Below are positions 13,691-21,964 of a stretch of DNA of 39,145 nucleotides, piece by piece. The notes beneath the pieces are model-generated. The model was not told the DNA's origin, made no database searches, and worked only from the letters and a program-made list of their open reading frames with translations. The DNA is from CAYVXE01 sp964455375 (lineage in GTDB: Bacteria > Zhuqueibacterota > Zhuqueibacteria > Oceanimicrobiales > Oceanimicrobiaceae). The position numbers and the translations under genes are program-made. Each line of letters begins with the position of its first letter. Position 1 is the stretch's first letter. The stretch lies in NCBI GenBank assembly GCA_964455375.1, contig CAYVXE010000035.1:1-39145 (forward strand). Direction: 5' to 3'.

Positions 13691-14986
13691 ATGAAAAAAG
13701 TTAAGTACAGTGCCCTGATATCTGTCTGTTGGGCTGTGACTATTTGCCTGTTCCCATCTGCTGTCTTCGCAAATAAAGAAAATGATTCGCCTGAGTTTAG
13801 TTATGAGTTAGTAAATTTTGCTGCGGACTCTTCTAATTTAAGTCGCCTGGATTGCTATCTAAAAGTGACCTATAATGAGTTACAATTTATTAAAGCATCA
13901 AAAAAATCTTTTAGCGCCACATACAAAGCAACGATTATCATCCAAACAAGAGATGGGAAAGAAATCGATAAACAGTCATTTAAAGATGATGTGGTTATCG
14001 ATGACATAAAACAGTCCAGTTCAACAATTAAATTCAAATTGAGTAAAGTTATTTTCAATCTTCCACCGGATGAATACCAGGTGTTGATGCAATTGCAAGA
14101 CATGGAAACAGAGCGGACGTCTGAGAAAAAAGCCATTGTCACGTTGAATGATTATTCCGGTGGTAAAATGCTGATCAGTCATATCTTATTTCTGGATAAT
14201 TTTGTGGCGAATGGAAAGAAGATCACATTCCAACCGCGGGTTTCCTCTGAACAAAATTCTGGTATGAAATTATATGCTTATTTTGAAGTGTACAACATTC
14301 CGCAGGCGGACAGTTTTACGGTTTATTACAAAGTGCTTGATTCGGACGGGAAGGTGGTGCAATCAGAACAATTCAGAAATAAAAGTAATGGTAGAATCAC
14401 ACAAAATGTCGTTGAAATCGCTGGAGATCTTTTGACACATGGCAGCTACAAAATAAAAATAAATGCTGAATCATCTGGCAAATCGGTGCGTATGGAAGGC
14501 CGATTTGATTGGTACGTCGCCGGTTTGCCGACGAGTTTTACAAATATTGATCAGGCAATAAATGCCGTGCGATATATCGCCACAAAACAAGAATACAAAA
14601 GGCTGCAAAAATTACCAAAAGAGAAAAAATACGAAGCATTCGTTGCATTTTGGAAGAAAAGGGACCCAACCCCGGAAACGGCAGAAAATGAATATCGTCG
14701 GGAGTATTATAAACGCATTGTTTATGCGAATGATTATTATCACGGTTTGAGAAAGGAAGGCTGGAAGACTGACATGGGGTGGGTTTATGTGATGCTTGGC
14801 GCACCGGATTCCATCGAACGTGAGCCCTATAATCAGAATACTTCCCTCCTGCCGGGACGGACAATTAAAGCCATCCAAGTTTGGATTTATTATAAATATA
14901 ACCGTCAATTTATTTTTTTTGATGCTAATGGTTTCGGTGAATATGAACTTGAAAATCCGGATACCCTTTACGAAATTATTAAATAA
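13691..14986 (+). CDS. GWxTD domain-containing exported protein, copy 1
   Basis: This 431-residue protein has a signal peptide (MKKVKYS, then a hydrophobic core, cut near VFANKE). Residues 30-270 are predicted beta-rich and resemble repeated Ig-like strands. The C-terminal domain holds FWKKRDPTPETAENEY (about 319-334) and the signature GWKTDMGWVYVMLGAPD from residue 357. GWxTD proteins are common in FCB and related phyla. They are exported and of unknown function. AAGGATAAGG precedes the ATG. A paralogue follows 19 bases downstream, so the pair probably forms one unit, perhaps with rimO. Confidence 0.88.
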   Translation: MKKVKYSALISVCWAVTICLFPSAVFANKENDSPEFSYELVNFAADSSNLSRLDCYLKVTYNELQFIKASKKSFSATYKATIIIQTRDGKEIDKQSFKDDVVIDDIKQSSSTIKFKLSKVIFNLPPDEYQVLMQLQDMETERTSEKKAIVTLNDYSGGKMLISHILFLDNFVANGKKITFQPRVSSEQNSGMKLYAYFEVYNIPQADSFTVYYKVLDSDGKVVQSEQFRNKSNGRITQNVVEIAGDLLTHGSYKIKINAESSGKSVRMEGRFDWYVAGLPTSFTNIDQAINAVRYIATKQEYKRLQKLPKEKKYEAFVAFWKKRDPTPETAENEYRREYYKRIVYANDYYHGLRKEGWKTDMGWVYVMLGAPDSIEREPYNQNTSLLPGRTIKAIQVWIYYKYNRQFIFFDANGFGEYELENPDTLYEIIK

Positions 14987-15005
14987 ACGATTAATTTAAG
15001 CGATT

Positions 15006-16340
15006 ATGATGCCCCTTGTTAAAACCATTGTTTTGATTTCAAAGAAAGCAGTATTTGTTGTTTTTGCAGTTTTTTGCGTTGGTTTTTTGAATAGCCTGTC
15101 AGCTCAAACCGTGGATTCAGAGGGTTTTTATTTGAACGACGACCCTCTGCCGGATGATGTGCCTTATTTTGACGTGGAGATGATAAACAGTATCGCGGAT
15201 TCCCAGGGCGTCAGCCGTCTGACTGTAAAATTGATATTTGTAAATAACGAACTGCAATTTGTGAAAGCCGGCAAGAAAAAGTTCCGTGCAGATTTTGAGG
15301 TAGCCGAAACTTTCCTGGATTCGTCTGATAAAGAAGTAAAAAGTTTACAGTGGCATGGCTCGGTTTATGCTAAAAAATATAAAAATACCGAGTCCACAAA
15401 AATAAAACATACGACTCAAACAAGCATTGATTTACCGCCCGGAACCTACAAGTTTTCTATTATTTTGAAAGATATTGAAACCGGCCGTTCCGGTAAACGT
15501 AAAGGCGGCGTCACCGTAAGGAATTTTGATACCGGAAAAGTGATGGTGAGCGACCCCTCGTTAAATGAAATTGATCAGGGAACAACGGACAACAATGATG
15601 TAATGACTGTCAACCAAAAAGACTACTGGGTTCGATATGATGTTTACAATGTTCCGGAACAGGATACGTTAAAGATGCATTATGAAGTGAGTATCGGAGA
15701 TTCCGTTATTCAAAACGGTGATCGTTTCCTTATCAGTCAGGGGCGCATCACCCCGGACAGTTTACAACTCGAACATTATTCAGGCTTGTTAACAGATCTT
15801 CATCTTAAATTGAACCTGAAATATTTGAACCAGAGTTATGATATCGAAAAGACAATTTCCTGTGACTGTCCCAGTAGAAAGTTGAACTTTACAAATATTA
15901 AAGAAGCCGTGGAACAACTGGTTTACATTGCAAAAAAGAATGAGCTGAAGAAATTAAAGAGTTTAACCGGACAGGCTCAGATAAAAGCATTCTACGATTT
16001 TTGGAAGAAAAAGGATCCGACTCCCGATACTCCTGAAAATGAATATATGGTGGAATATTACCACCGAGTCGATTTTGCCAGCAAAAAATTTGGCCGTGAC
16101 AACGATGGGTGGAAATCCGAAATGGGAATGGTGTATATCATGTTAGGTCCTCCGGATTATATTGACAGACCATCGAGTTACAATAATTATTATGATCCGA
16201 CTTTGAGTCGGCGACCGAATCTCATTTGGCAGTACATCAATCTCAGGCGAAGAGTGATCTTTATCTATCGGGCCGGGGAATATCGAATTGAGAATTATAG
16301 CGAGATTTTTGATCTTTTAACTGGCGACATGATATTTTAA
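15006..16340 (+). CDS. GWxTD domain-containing exported protein, copy 2
   Basis: This 444-residue paralogue of the preceding gene has the same layout. There is a signal peptide with a hydrophobic stretch to about residue 32 (ending SLSAQT), a beta-rich middle, FWKKKDPTPDTPENEY at about 330-345, and the signature region from residue 368. The signature reads GWKSEMGMVYIMLGPPD, so the T-D of GWxTD is S-E here. Parallel phrases in both copies, such as NNELQFVKAGKKKF against NELQFIKASKKSF, support tandem duplication and divergence. The start is one of two adjacent ATGs. The function is unknown; the proteins may act together in the periplasm or at the outer membrane. Confidence 0.86.
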   Translation: MMPLVKTIVLISKKAVFVVFAVFCVGFLNSLSAQTVDSEGFYLNDDPLPDDVPYFDVEMINSIADSQGVSRLTVKLIFVNNELQFVKAGKKKFRADFEVAETFLDSSDKEVKSLQWHGSVYAKKYKNTESTKIKHTTQTSIDLPPGTYKFSIILKDIETGRSGKRKGGVTVRNFDTGKVMVSDPSLNEIDQGTTDNNDVMTVNQKDYWVRYDVYNVPEQDTLKMHYEVSIGDSVIQNGDRFLISQGRITPDSLQLEHYSGLLTDLHLKLNLKYLNQSYDIEKTISCDCPSRKLNFTNIKEAVEQLVYIAKKNELKKLKSLTGQAQIKAFYDFWKKKDPTPDTPENEYMVEYYHRVDFASKKFGRDNDGWKSEMGMVYIMLGPPDYIDRPSSYNNYYDPTLSRRPNLIWQYINLRRRVIFIYRAGEYRIENYSEIFDLLTGDMIF

Positions 16341-16378
16341 TGAACTGAATCCTTCCACCCATAAATCTGATATCATAC

Positions 16379-17305
16379 ATGAAACCTCCAAGATTGCGGC
16401 AAGGCGATACCATCGGTATTGTCGGTCCTGCCAGTCCCATGATACCCGAACGACTACAAAGAGGCATCGCCTATTTGGAAAATCGCGGTTTTCGGATCAA
16501 AAAAGGTAAATTTATCAATAACGTGTACGGTTACCTTGCGGGGTCGGATGCAGAAAGGTCGGATGATTTCAACCTGATGTTTGCGGATCCGGAGGTTAAA
16601 GCTATTTTTTGTACACGTGGTGGCTACGGCACGCCGCGGATGCTGGATTTAATCGATTACGATCTTATTAAAAACAATCCAAAAATATTTGTCGGATATA
16701 GCGACATTACCGCTCTGCAACTGGCAATCTACCGAAAAACAGGTCTGGTGACATTTTCCGGCCCCATGGCCGCCGTGGAGATGGGCAAAAACATCGACAC
16801 GTTCACAGAAGAGCATTTTTGGGAACTCCTCAGCGATAGGCAGCCAAACTATAAAATGACCGGCTTAGACGGACATTTGCACTGTGTCAAGCCGGGTAAA
16901 GCATCCGGCCAACTCTTAGGTGGTTGTCTCTCATTGCTTTGTTCCATTATCGGGACGCCATTTTGCCCGGATTTTCAAAATGCAATTTTGTTTATTGAAG
17001 ATGTCGGTGAGCAGCCATATCAAATCGATCGACATTTGACGCAATTACGACTTGCCGGTATCCTGAGACAGATCAGCGGTTTAGTGGTGGGTAAATTTGA
17101 GGACTGTGAGCCTCAAAACGACGTTCCAAGCCTGACGATTGAACAGGTTCTGGAAGACACAACCAAAGAGCTGGATATTCCGATTTTAAGCGGTTTGCCT
17201 TACGGGCATATCGATGTGAAATATACCTTGCCTGTTGGCGCCGAGGCGGTACTTGATTCGGACGGGGAAAGTCTTATTTTGAATGAACCGGTGGTTTGTG
17301 CCTGA
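16379..17305 (+). CDS. LD-carboxypeptidase, peptidase family S66
   Basis: This 308-residue protein belongs to the LdcA/MccF family of serine peptidases, which trim the terminal D-Ala from the L,D bond of murein tetrapeptides during recycling. The start LRQGDTIGIVGPASP and the strand VKAIFCTRGGYGTPRML are typical. The nucleophile is Ser108 in VGYSDITAL. FIEDVGEQPYQIDRHLTQL and GLPYGHIDVKYTLP carry the Glu and His partners. There is no signal peptide, so it acts in the cytoplasm. MccF-type members detoxify peptide-nucleotides, and I cannot exclude that role. The position ahead of the cell-wall elongation genes suits murein recycling. Confidence 0.92.
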   Translation: MKPPRLRQGDTIGIVGPASPMIPERLQRGIAYLENRGFRIKKGKFINNVYGYLAGSDAERSDDFNLMFADPEVKAIFCTRGGYGTPRMLDLIDYDLIKNNPKIFVGYSDITALQLAIYRKTGLVTFSGPMAAVEMGKNIDTFTEEHFWELLSDRQPNYKMTGLDGHLHCVKPGKASGQLLGGCLSLLCSIIGTPFCPDFQNAILFIEDVGEQPYQIDRHLTQLRLAGILRQISGLVVGKFEDCEPQNDVPSLTIEQVLEDTTKELDIPILSGLPYGHIDVKYTLPVGAEAVLDSDGESLILNEPVVCA

Positions 17306-17336
17306 TTTTAAGTGAAATGTAAACGAAGGGTTCTCC

Positions 17337-17960
17337 TTGGAACGACTTAAAATTGCAGTCCTGGCATCCGGGGCAGGGTCTAACCTTGCTGCGCTCATCG
17401 ACGCGATACAAAAAAAACAGCTCGATGCAAAGATTGTTCTGGTTGTCAGCAATAATGCCGGCTCTGGAGCACTTGAAAAAGCCCGCCTTGCGGAGATTCC
17501 GGCGCTGCATCTATCCGAAAAAAAAGCCGGTTCCCGAAAAGCTCTGGATGATGAACTGCTTGCCGCATTTAAGCAATATGAAGTTGAACTCATCGCCCTT
17601 GCCGGTTACATGAAAAAAATCGGTGCCGACATCATCCGAACCTACCGCAACCGTATTTTAAATATTCATCCGGCATTGTTACCCGCATTTGGAGGTAAGG
17701 GAATGTACGGGTTGAATGTGCATCGGGCGGTTTTAGATTATGGTTGTAAATTAACCGGTGTAACCGTACATTTAGTGACCGAGGAGTATGATGCAGGACC
17801 ACCGGTTCTTCAGGAAAGTGTACCAGTTATTGCCGATGATACACCCGAAATTCTTGCTGCTCGTGTTCTCAGAACGGAGCATCAAATTTATGCCCGGGCA
17901 ATACAGTTGTTTGCAGAAAACCGGATTTCGGTAAAAGGAAGAATGGTAACTATTCTCTAA
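17337..17960 (+). CDS. purN: Phosphoribosylglycinamide formyltransferase (GART)
   Basis: PurN transfers formyl from 10-formyl-THF to GAR, the third step of purine synthesis. The 207-residue protein has IAVLASGAGSNLAALIDAI at the N-terminus, which binds phosphate. The catalytic segment ILNIHPALLPAFGGKGMYG is near residue 107, with the conserved Asn and His. VTEEYDAGP near 146 carries the catalytic Asp. The start is TTG at 17337, as no ATG or GTG gives a complete N-terminus; a GAAGGG lies upstream. purH follows 45 bases later, so two purine steps are adjacent while purF is 9 kb away. Confidence 0.97.
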   Translation: MERLKIAVLASGAGSNLAALIDAIQKKQLDAKIVLVVSNNAGSGALEKARLAEIPALHLSEKKAGSRKALDDELLAAFKQYEVELIALAGYMKKIGADIIRTYRNRILNIHPALLPAFGGKGMYGLNVHRAVLDYGCKLTGVTVHLVTEEYDAGPPVLQESVPVIADDTPEILAARVLRTEHQIYARAIQLFAENRISVKGRMVTIL

Positions 17961-18005
17961 GCAATAGATCTCATTTGAAATGATTAAATGATGTAGGAGG
18001 ACGAA

Positions 18006-19568
18006 GTGCCCAAAATTTGTCGGGCGATTATCAGTGTTTACGATAAAAGCGGCATTGTCGATTTTGCGAAAGAACTTTTAAACCACCACGTGGAAATAGT
18101 TTCGACCGGGGGAACAGCAGAACATCTCAGGCAGCATGGCGTGCATACCACGCCTCTTGCCACGGTTACGCAATTTCCTGAAATCTTACAGGGCCGGGTT
18201 AAAACGTTGCATCCGAATATATTTGGTGGAATTTTGTCGCGTCGGGAAAAAGAAGATCACATTCAGGAGCTCAAACAGCATGGTATCGGCTTGATAGATT
18301 TGGTTGTGGTGAATCTTTACCCTTTCGAAAAAACGGTGTCAAAGCCGGGCGTGACTTTGGATGACGCCCTTGAAAATATCGATATTGGCGGCCCCAGTAT
18401 GATGCGTGCTGCGGCAAAAAATTTTATCGATGTGGCCGTTGTCTCCTCTCCCGATCAGTATGAACGCATGTCCGGAATTCTTAAAAAAAATAACGGCGAG
18501 ATTCCTTTAAATGTGCGCCAGCAATTGGCTCAGCAAGCGTTTATGCGAACGTCGGAATATGATGCGGCCGTCAACTGCTATTTCCAATCACTTGACCAGA
18601 GTGACGAGCGTTTCCCCGGTAAGATTAATTTAAGTTTTCAAAAGGTACAGGACTTACGCTACGGAGAAAATCCGCATCAGAAAGCGGCTTTGTATCGTCC
18701 GGAGCGCGGTACAAATTCTGGAATTATGACTGCGGAACAACTTCACGGCAAGGCATTATCCTACAACAATATCATGGATTTTGATGCTGTGGTCGGGCTT
18801 GTAAAAAGTTTTTCAGAACCATGTGTGGCCATCGTAAAGCATACCAATCCTTGCGGTATCGCCGTATCCCAATCCCTTGTGGAAGCTTACTTGAATGCGA
18901 AGGCGACGGATCCGGTTTCTGCATTCGGTGGTGTTGTGGGGAGTAATCGTAGCATCGACCTTGAAACAGCGAAAGCTATCTCAAAGGTATTTACCGAAAT
19001 CGTTGTCGCTCCGGATTTTACACCTGAGGCTTTGGAACAATTAAGCATCAAAAAAAATATGCGTATCATTCGGTTCCCGGAAATTCTTGAATCTGAAAAG
19101 ACGGGTATTGAATATAAATATGTCCGGGGATGTGTGTTACTGCAGGATCAAGATTTCGAGAATTTGAACGATATAAAGTTACATGTTGTGACCAGACGGA
19201 AACCGACGGAGGATGAGTGGTCTGCATTAAAATTCGGCTGGCGGGTTGCCCGCTGGGTTAAGTCGAACGCAATTGTGTACTGCACGGCAGATCGAACCAT
19301 TGGTATCGGAGCCGGGCAGATGTCTCGTGTGGATTCTTCGAAAATTGCAGTTGAAAAAGCCGTGCGCATGGGGCTGAAATTAACTGGAACCGCCATGGCT
19401 TCCGATGCATTTTTCCCTTTTCGGGATGGGATAGATGAAGCGGCAAAAGCCGGAGCGTCTTGCGTTATTCAGCCTGGGGGCTCTATTCGTGATGAAGAGG
19501 TTATTCAAGCGGCAAATGAGCATCAAATGGCAATGGTCTTTACCGATAGAAGGCATTTTCGCCACTAA
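18006..19568 (+). CDS. purH: Bifunctional AICAR transformylase/IMP cyclohydrolase
   Basis: PurH performs the last two steps to IMP. The 520-residue protein has an N-terminal MGS-fold cyclohydrolase (AIISVYDKSGIVDFAKEL, STGGTAEHL, GRVKTLHPNIFGGIL). The C-terminal transformylase has RYGENPHQKAALY (about 217-229) and the catalytic Lys-His in AIVKHTNPCG near residue 277. The end motif is AMASDAFFPFRDGIDEAAKAG. The start is GTG, decided by AGGAGG at 17995-18000, 5 bases upstream. Its stop is directly followed by the mreB ATG (TAA-ATG), which links purine synthesis to the cell-shape genes in one transcript. Confidence 0.98.
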   Translation: MPKICRAIISVYDKSGIVDFAKELLNHHVEIVSTGGTAEHLRQHGVHTTPLATVTQFPEILQGRVKTLHPNIFGGILSRREKEDHIQELKQHGIGLIDLVVVNLYPFEKTVSKPGVTLDDALENIDIGGPSMMRAAAKNFIDVAVVSSPDQYERMSGILKKNNGEIPLNVRQQLAQQAFMRTSEYDAAVNCYFQSLDQSDERFPGKINLSFQKVQDLRYGENPHQKAALYRPERGTNSGIMTAEQLHGKALSYNNIMDFDAVVGLVKSFSEPCVAIVKHTNPCGIAVSQSLVEAYLNAKATDPVSAFGGVVGSNRSIDLETAKAISKVFTEIVVAPDFTPEALEQLSIKKNMRIIRFPEILESEKTGIEYKYVRGCVLLQDQDFENLNDIKLHVVTRRKPTEDEWSALKFGWRVARWVKSNAIVYCTADRTIGIGAGQMSRVDSSKIAVEKAVRMGLKLTGTAMASDAFFPFRDGIDEAAKAGASCVIQPGGSIRDEEVIQAANEHQMAMVFTDRRHFRH

Positions 19569-20660
19569 ATGAAGATTAGTGAACAAAAAAACAGAAAAAA
19601 AGAAAGTAAGCGGATTATGGAAAAAAAGGCAGAACCCTTTTGGAGCAAATTTCTTGCAAATGATATCGCGATTGATTTAGGAACAGCAAATACGCTTGTG
19701 TTCGTCAAAGGCAAAGGCATTTTAATCAATGAACCGTCCATTGTGGCCGTACGCAAAAAGGATCAACAGATTTTAGCATTCGGTAAGGAAGCAAAAACCA
19801 TGATGGGGCGCACGCCTGAGGATCTCGTTACCGTGAGACCACTCAAAGATGGTGTGATTGCAGATTTCGATTTAGCGGAGAAAATGATTCGGCATTTCAT
19901 AAAGAAAGTGCAGACAAATCGTTTCATCCGGCCGCGGATTGCCGTGTGTATTCCGTCCGGCATTACGGAAGTTGAGCGGCGGGCGGTTCGGGATTCTGCT
20001 GAACATGCCGGAGGCCGCGAAATTTATTTAATCCAGGAGCCCATGGCAGCGGCTCTGGGTGTGGATTTGCCTATCGAAGAGCCGGTGGGCAGTATGGTCA
20101 TCGATATCGGTGGCGGAACGACAGAAATTGCCGTCATTTCTCTTTCAGGAATCGTGACGGATGTTTCAATTCGAATCGGCGGCGATGAGATGAACGAAGC
20201 TATCATTCAGTATTTTAAAAAGGCAAATAATTTACTCATCGGCGAAAATACAGCAGAAAAAATAAAAATGTCCATGGGGTCGGCAGCGCCTTACAAAGCA
20301 GAAAATGGGCAATTAGTGAAGGGCCGGGACCTCGTTGAGGGGATCCCGAAAACGGTAAAAGTGCACGCCAGGGAAATACAGGAAGCGCTTGCAGAATCTG
20401 TCGGCAATATCGTCGATGCTGTAAAAATGTGCCTGGAACGCACACCTCCTGAGTTGTCTTCTGATATTCTTGACCGTGGTATTGTTCTCACCGGTGGTGG
20501 AGCACTGCTAAAGGGACTGGATGAGCGGTTGCGCATCGACACGGAGCTCCCTATCATTGTCGCTGAAGATCCGCTTACATGTGTTGCCAGAGGAACAGGG
20601 AAAATATTTGATGATTTATCTTATTATGAAAAGGTTCTGAGCAATACTAAGAAATACTAA
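19569..20660 (+). CDS. mreB: Rod shape-determining protein MreB (actin homologue)
   Basis: MreB polymerises under the inner membrane and guides the elongasome. The ATP site is shown by NDIAIDLGTANTLVFVKGKGI from about residue 30, IDIGGGTTEIAVIS near 180 and VLTGGGALLKGLDERL near 305. From the ATG abutting purH the protein has 363 residues with a Lys-rich N-terminal extension. An in-frame ATG at 19617 gives 347 residues, nearer the usual length. I keep the first because the same TAA-ATG junction occurs at the next two genes, but the choice is open. It is the first gene of the order mreB-mreC-mreD-mrdA-rodA. Confidence 0.96.
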   Translation: MKISEQKNRKKESKRIMEKKAEPFWSKFLANDIAIDLGTANTLVFVKGKGILINEPSIVAVRKKDQQILAFGKEAKTMMGRTPEDLVTVRPLKDGVIADFDLAEKMIRHFIKKVQTNRFIRPRIAVCIPSGITEVERRAVRDSAEHAGGREIYLIQEPMAAALGVDLPIEEPVGSMVIDIGGGTTEIAVISLSGIVTDVSIRIGGDEMNEAIIQYFKKANNLLIGENTAEKIKMSMGSAAPYKAENGQLVKGRDLVEGIPKTVKVHAREIQEALAESVGNIVDAVKMCLERTPPELSSDILDRGIVLTGGGALLKGLDERLRIDTELPIIVAEDPLTCVARGTGKIFDDLSYYEKVLSNTKKY

Positions 20661-21467
20661 ATGTTCCGAATTAATGAATGGATTCTTCCCCGCAAGGAAT
20701 TATTAGCCTTCCTTGGCGCAATTGTATGTTCCATAATACTGTTGCTTTCCAATGACAGCCGTCAAATAGATACAATCAAGAGTTGGGTTTTAGGGGGTTC
20801 CGGTTACATTCTTGAAAAAATTTCTGTGGTTTATCGTTTAAATAATCTTTATGATGAAAACCACTGGTTGCGGATAAGAAGCAGTCGGTTGATGCTTGAG
20901 AACAGTCGCTTAAAGGAAGCATTGCAAGAAAATCAGCGTTTACGTGCCCTCCTTCGTTTCAAATCTGAAAGTAAATTGGATTTGGTTCCCGCAAAAGTAA
21001 TTGGCGAACAAAAGAATGGACTCGTGAATGCTATTATGGTTTCTTCCGGAGCGGCGGATGGATTGGAAAGAAATATGGCGGTTGTTACAGCAGCCGGTCT
21101 TGTGGGGAAAGTTTACCGATTAAGTGCTCATTACGCTTTCGTACAGTTACTTTTAGATCGAAACTTTCGTGTTAGCGCGACTGTTCAGCGCAGCCGGGTA
21201 AATGGCATTATCAAGTGGCAGCAGGGGAATCAGGTTGTTCTTTCGGAAGTGGTGAAGCGCTCGGATGTCAAAATCGGCGATGCGGTGATTTCTTCCGGGT
21301 ACAGTTCAATTTTTCCAGGAGGCTTGTTGATCGGTCACGTGGCGGAGATCACGGATAAAAAAAATAGTTTATTTGTGACCGTGCTGGTGAATCCGTCGGT
21401 CGATTTTTCCAAATTAGAAGAAGTATTAATTATCAAAAAACGACAGTCTGTCAGAGAAGAAAAATAA
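20661..21467 (+). CDS. mreC: Rod shape-determining protein MreC
   Basis: MreC is a bitopic inner-membrane protein whose periplasmic part activates PBP2-RodA. The 268-residue protein has one membrane segment (about 12-29), then a predicted coiled coil (about 55-95, rich in Leu, Arg and Glu, with ENSRLKEALQENQRLRALL). A beta-rich domain follows, with AKVIGEQKNGLVNAIMVSSG, the MreC hallmark GLVGKVY, and GLLIGHVAEI near the end. The start codon directly follows the mreB stop and the stop directly precedes mreD, so coupled translation is likely. Confidence 0.96.
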   Translation: MFRINEWILPRKELLAFLGAIVCSIILLLSNDSRQIDTIKSWVLGGSGYILEKISVVYRLNNLYDENHWLRIRSSRLMLENSRLKEALQENQRLRALLRFKSESKLDLVPAKVIGEQKNGLVNAIMVSSGAADGLERNMAVVTAAGLVGKVYRLSAHYAFVQLLLDRNFRVSATVQRSRVNGIIKWQQGNQVVLSEVVKRSDVKIGDAVISSGYSSIFPGGLLIGHVAEITDKKNSLFVTVLVNPSVDFSKLEEVLIIKKRQSVREEK

Positions 21468-21959
21468 ATGTCCGTTGCTACCTATTTTATGCTTCTGTGT
21501 ATGTCGATCGTGTTGCAGTTGACCATCATTCCGCTTTTTTCTGTTCAGGGGGCGACGCCGGATATGATCTTGATCTTTGTTTTAGCATTAGCATTGCAGC
21601 GCGGCCGGTTGTGGGCTTTTCCGGTTGGATTTGTGGCAGGCTTACTTTTTGATATGTTCGGTACCGGTCTGGTAGGTGTTTCATCATTTGCGAATTCTGT
21701 GGCTGTTTTTTCGGCAGGCTTTTTGCGGGATGAACAGTTTGAAAAAAGAATGAGCGTTATTGTCGGTCTGTTGTTTTTATCCATTTATCTGCATGATATC
21801 GTTTATTTTGCTATCCTGTCTCTGGGGTTATCTTCGGGCTTCTGGAACATTTTTGTAGAGCAGGCTTTTCCCAATACGCTTTACACCTTGGTTTTTACGG
21901 TCATGATTCAATTGTTTATGCCTAACCTATTTTGGGGGCGCAACAGTTCAACTCAGTGA
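21468..21959 (+). CDS. mreD: Rod shape-determining protein MreD
   Basis: This 163-residue polytopic inner-membrane protein has about five helices. MreD is poorly conserved in sequence, so the call rests on length, hydrophobicity, the ATPDMILIFVLALALQRGRLWAF segment with GFVAGLLFDMFGTGLVG, and position between mreC and mrdA. The D-x-F/L-G pattern with the small-residue helix is the usual MreD core. It helps MreC assemble with PBP2-RodA. It starts at the mreC stop (TAA-ATG), and its TGA overlaps a possible GTG start of the next gene. Confidence 0.92.
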   Translation: MSVATYFMLLCMSIVLQLTIIPLFSVQGATPDMILIFVLALALQRGRLWAFPVGFVAGLLFDMFGTGLVGVSSFANSVAVFSAGFLRDEQFEKRMSVIVGLLFLSIYLHDIVYFAILSLGLSSGFWNIFVEQAFPNTLYTLVFTVMIQLFMPNLFWGRNSSTQ

Positions 21960-21964
21960 GTGCT

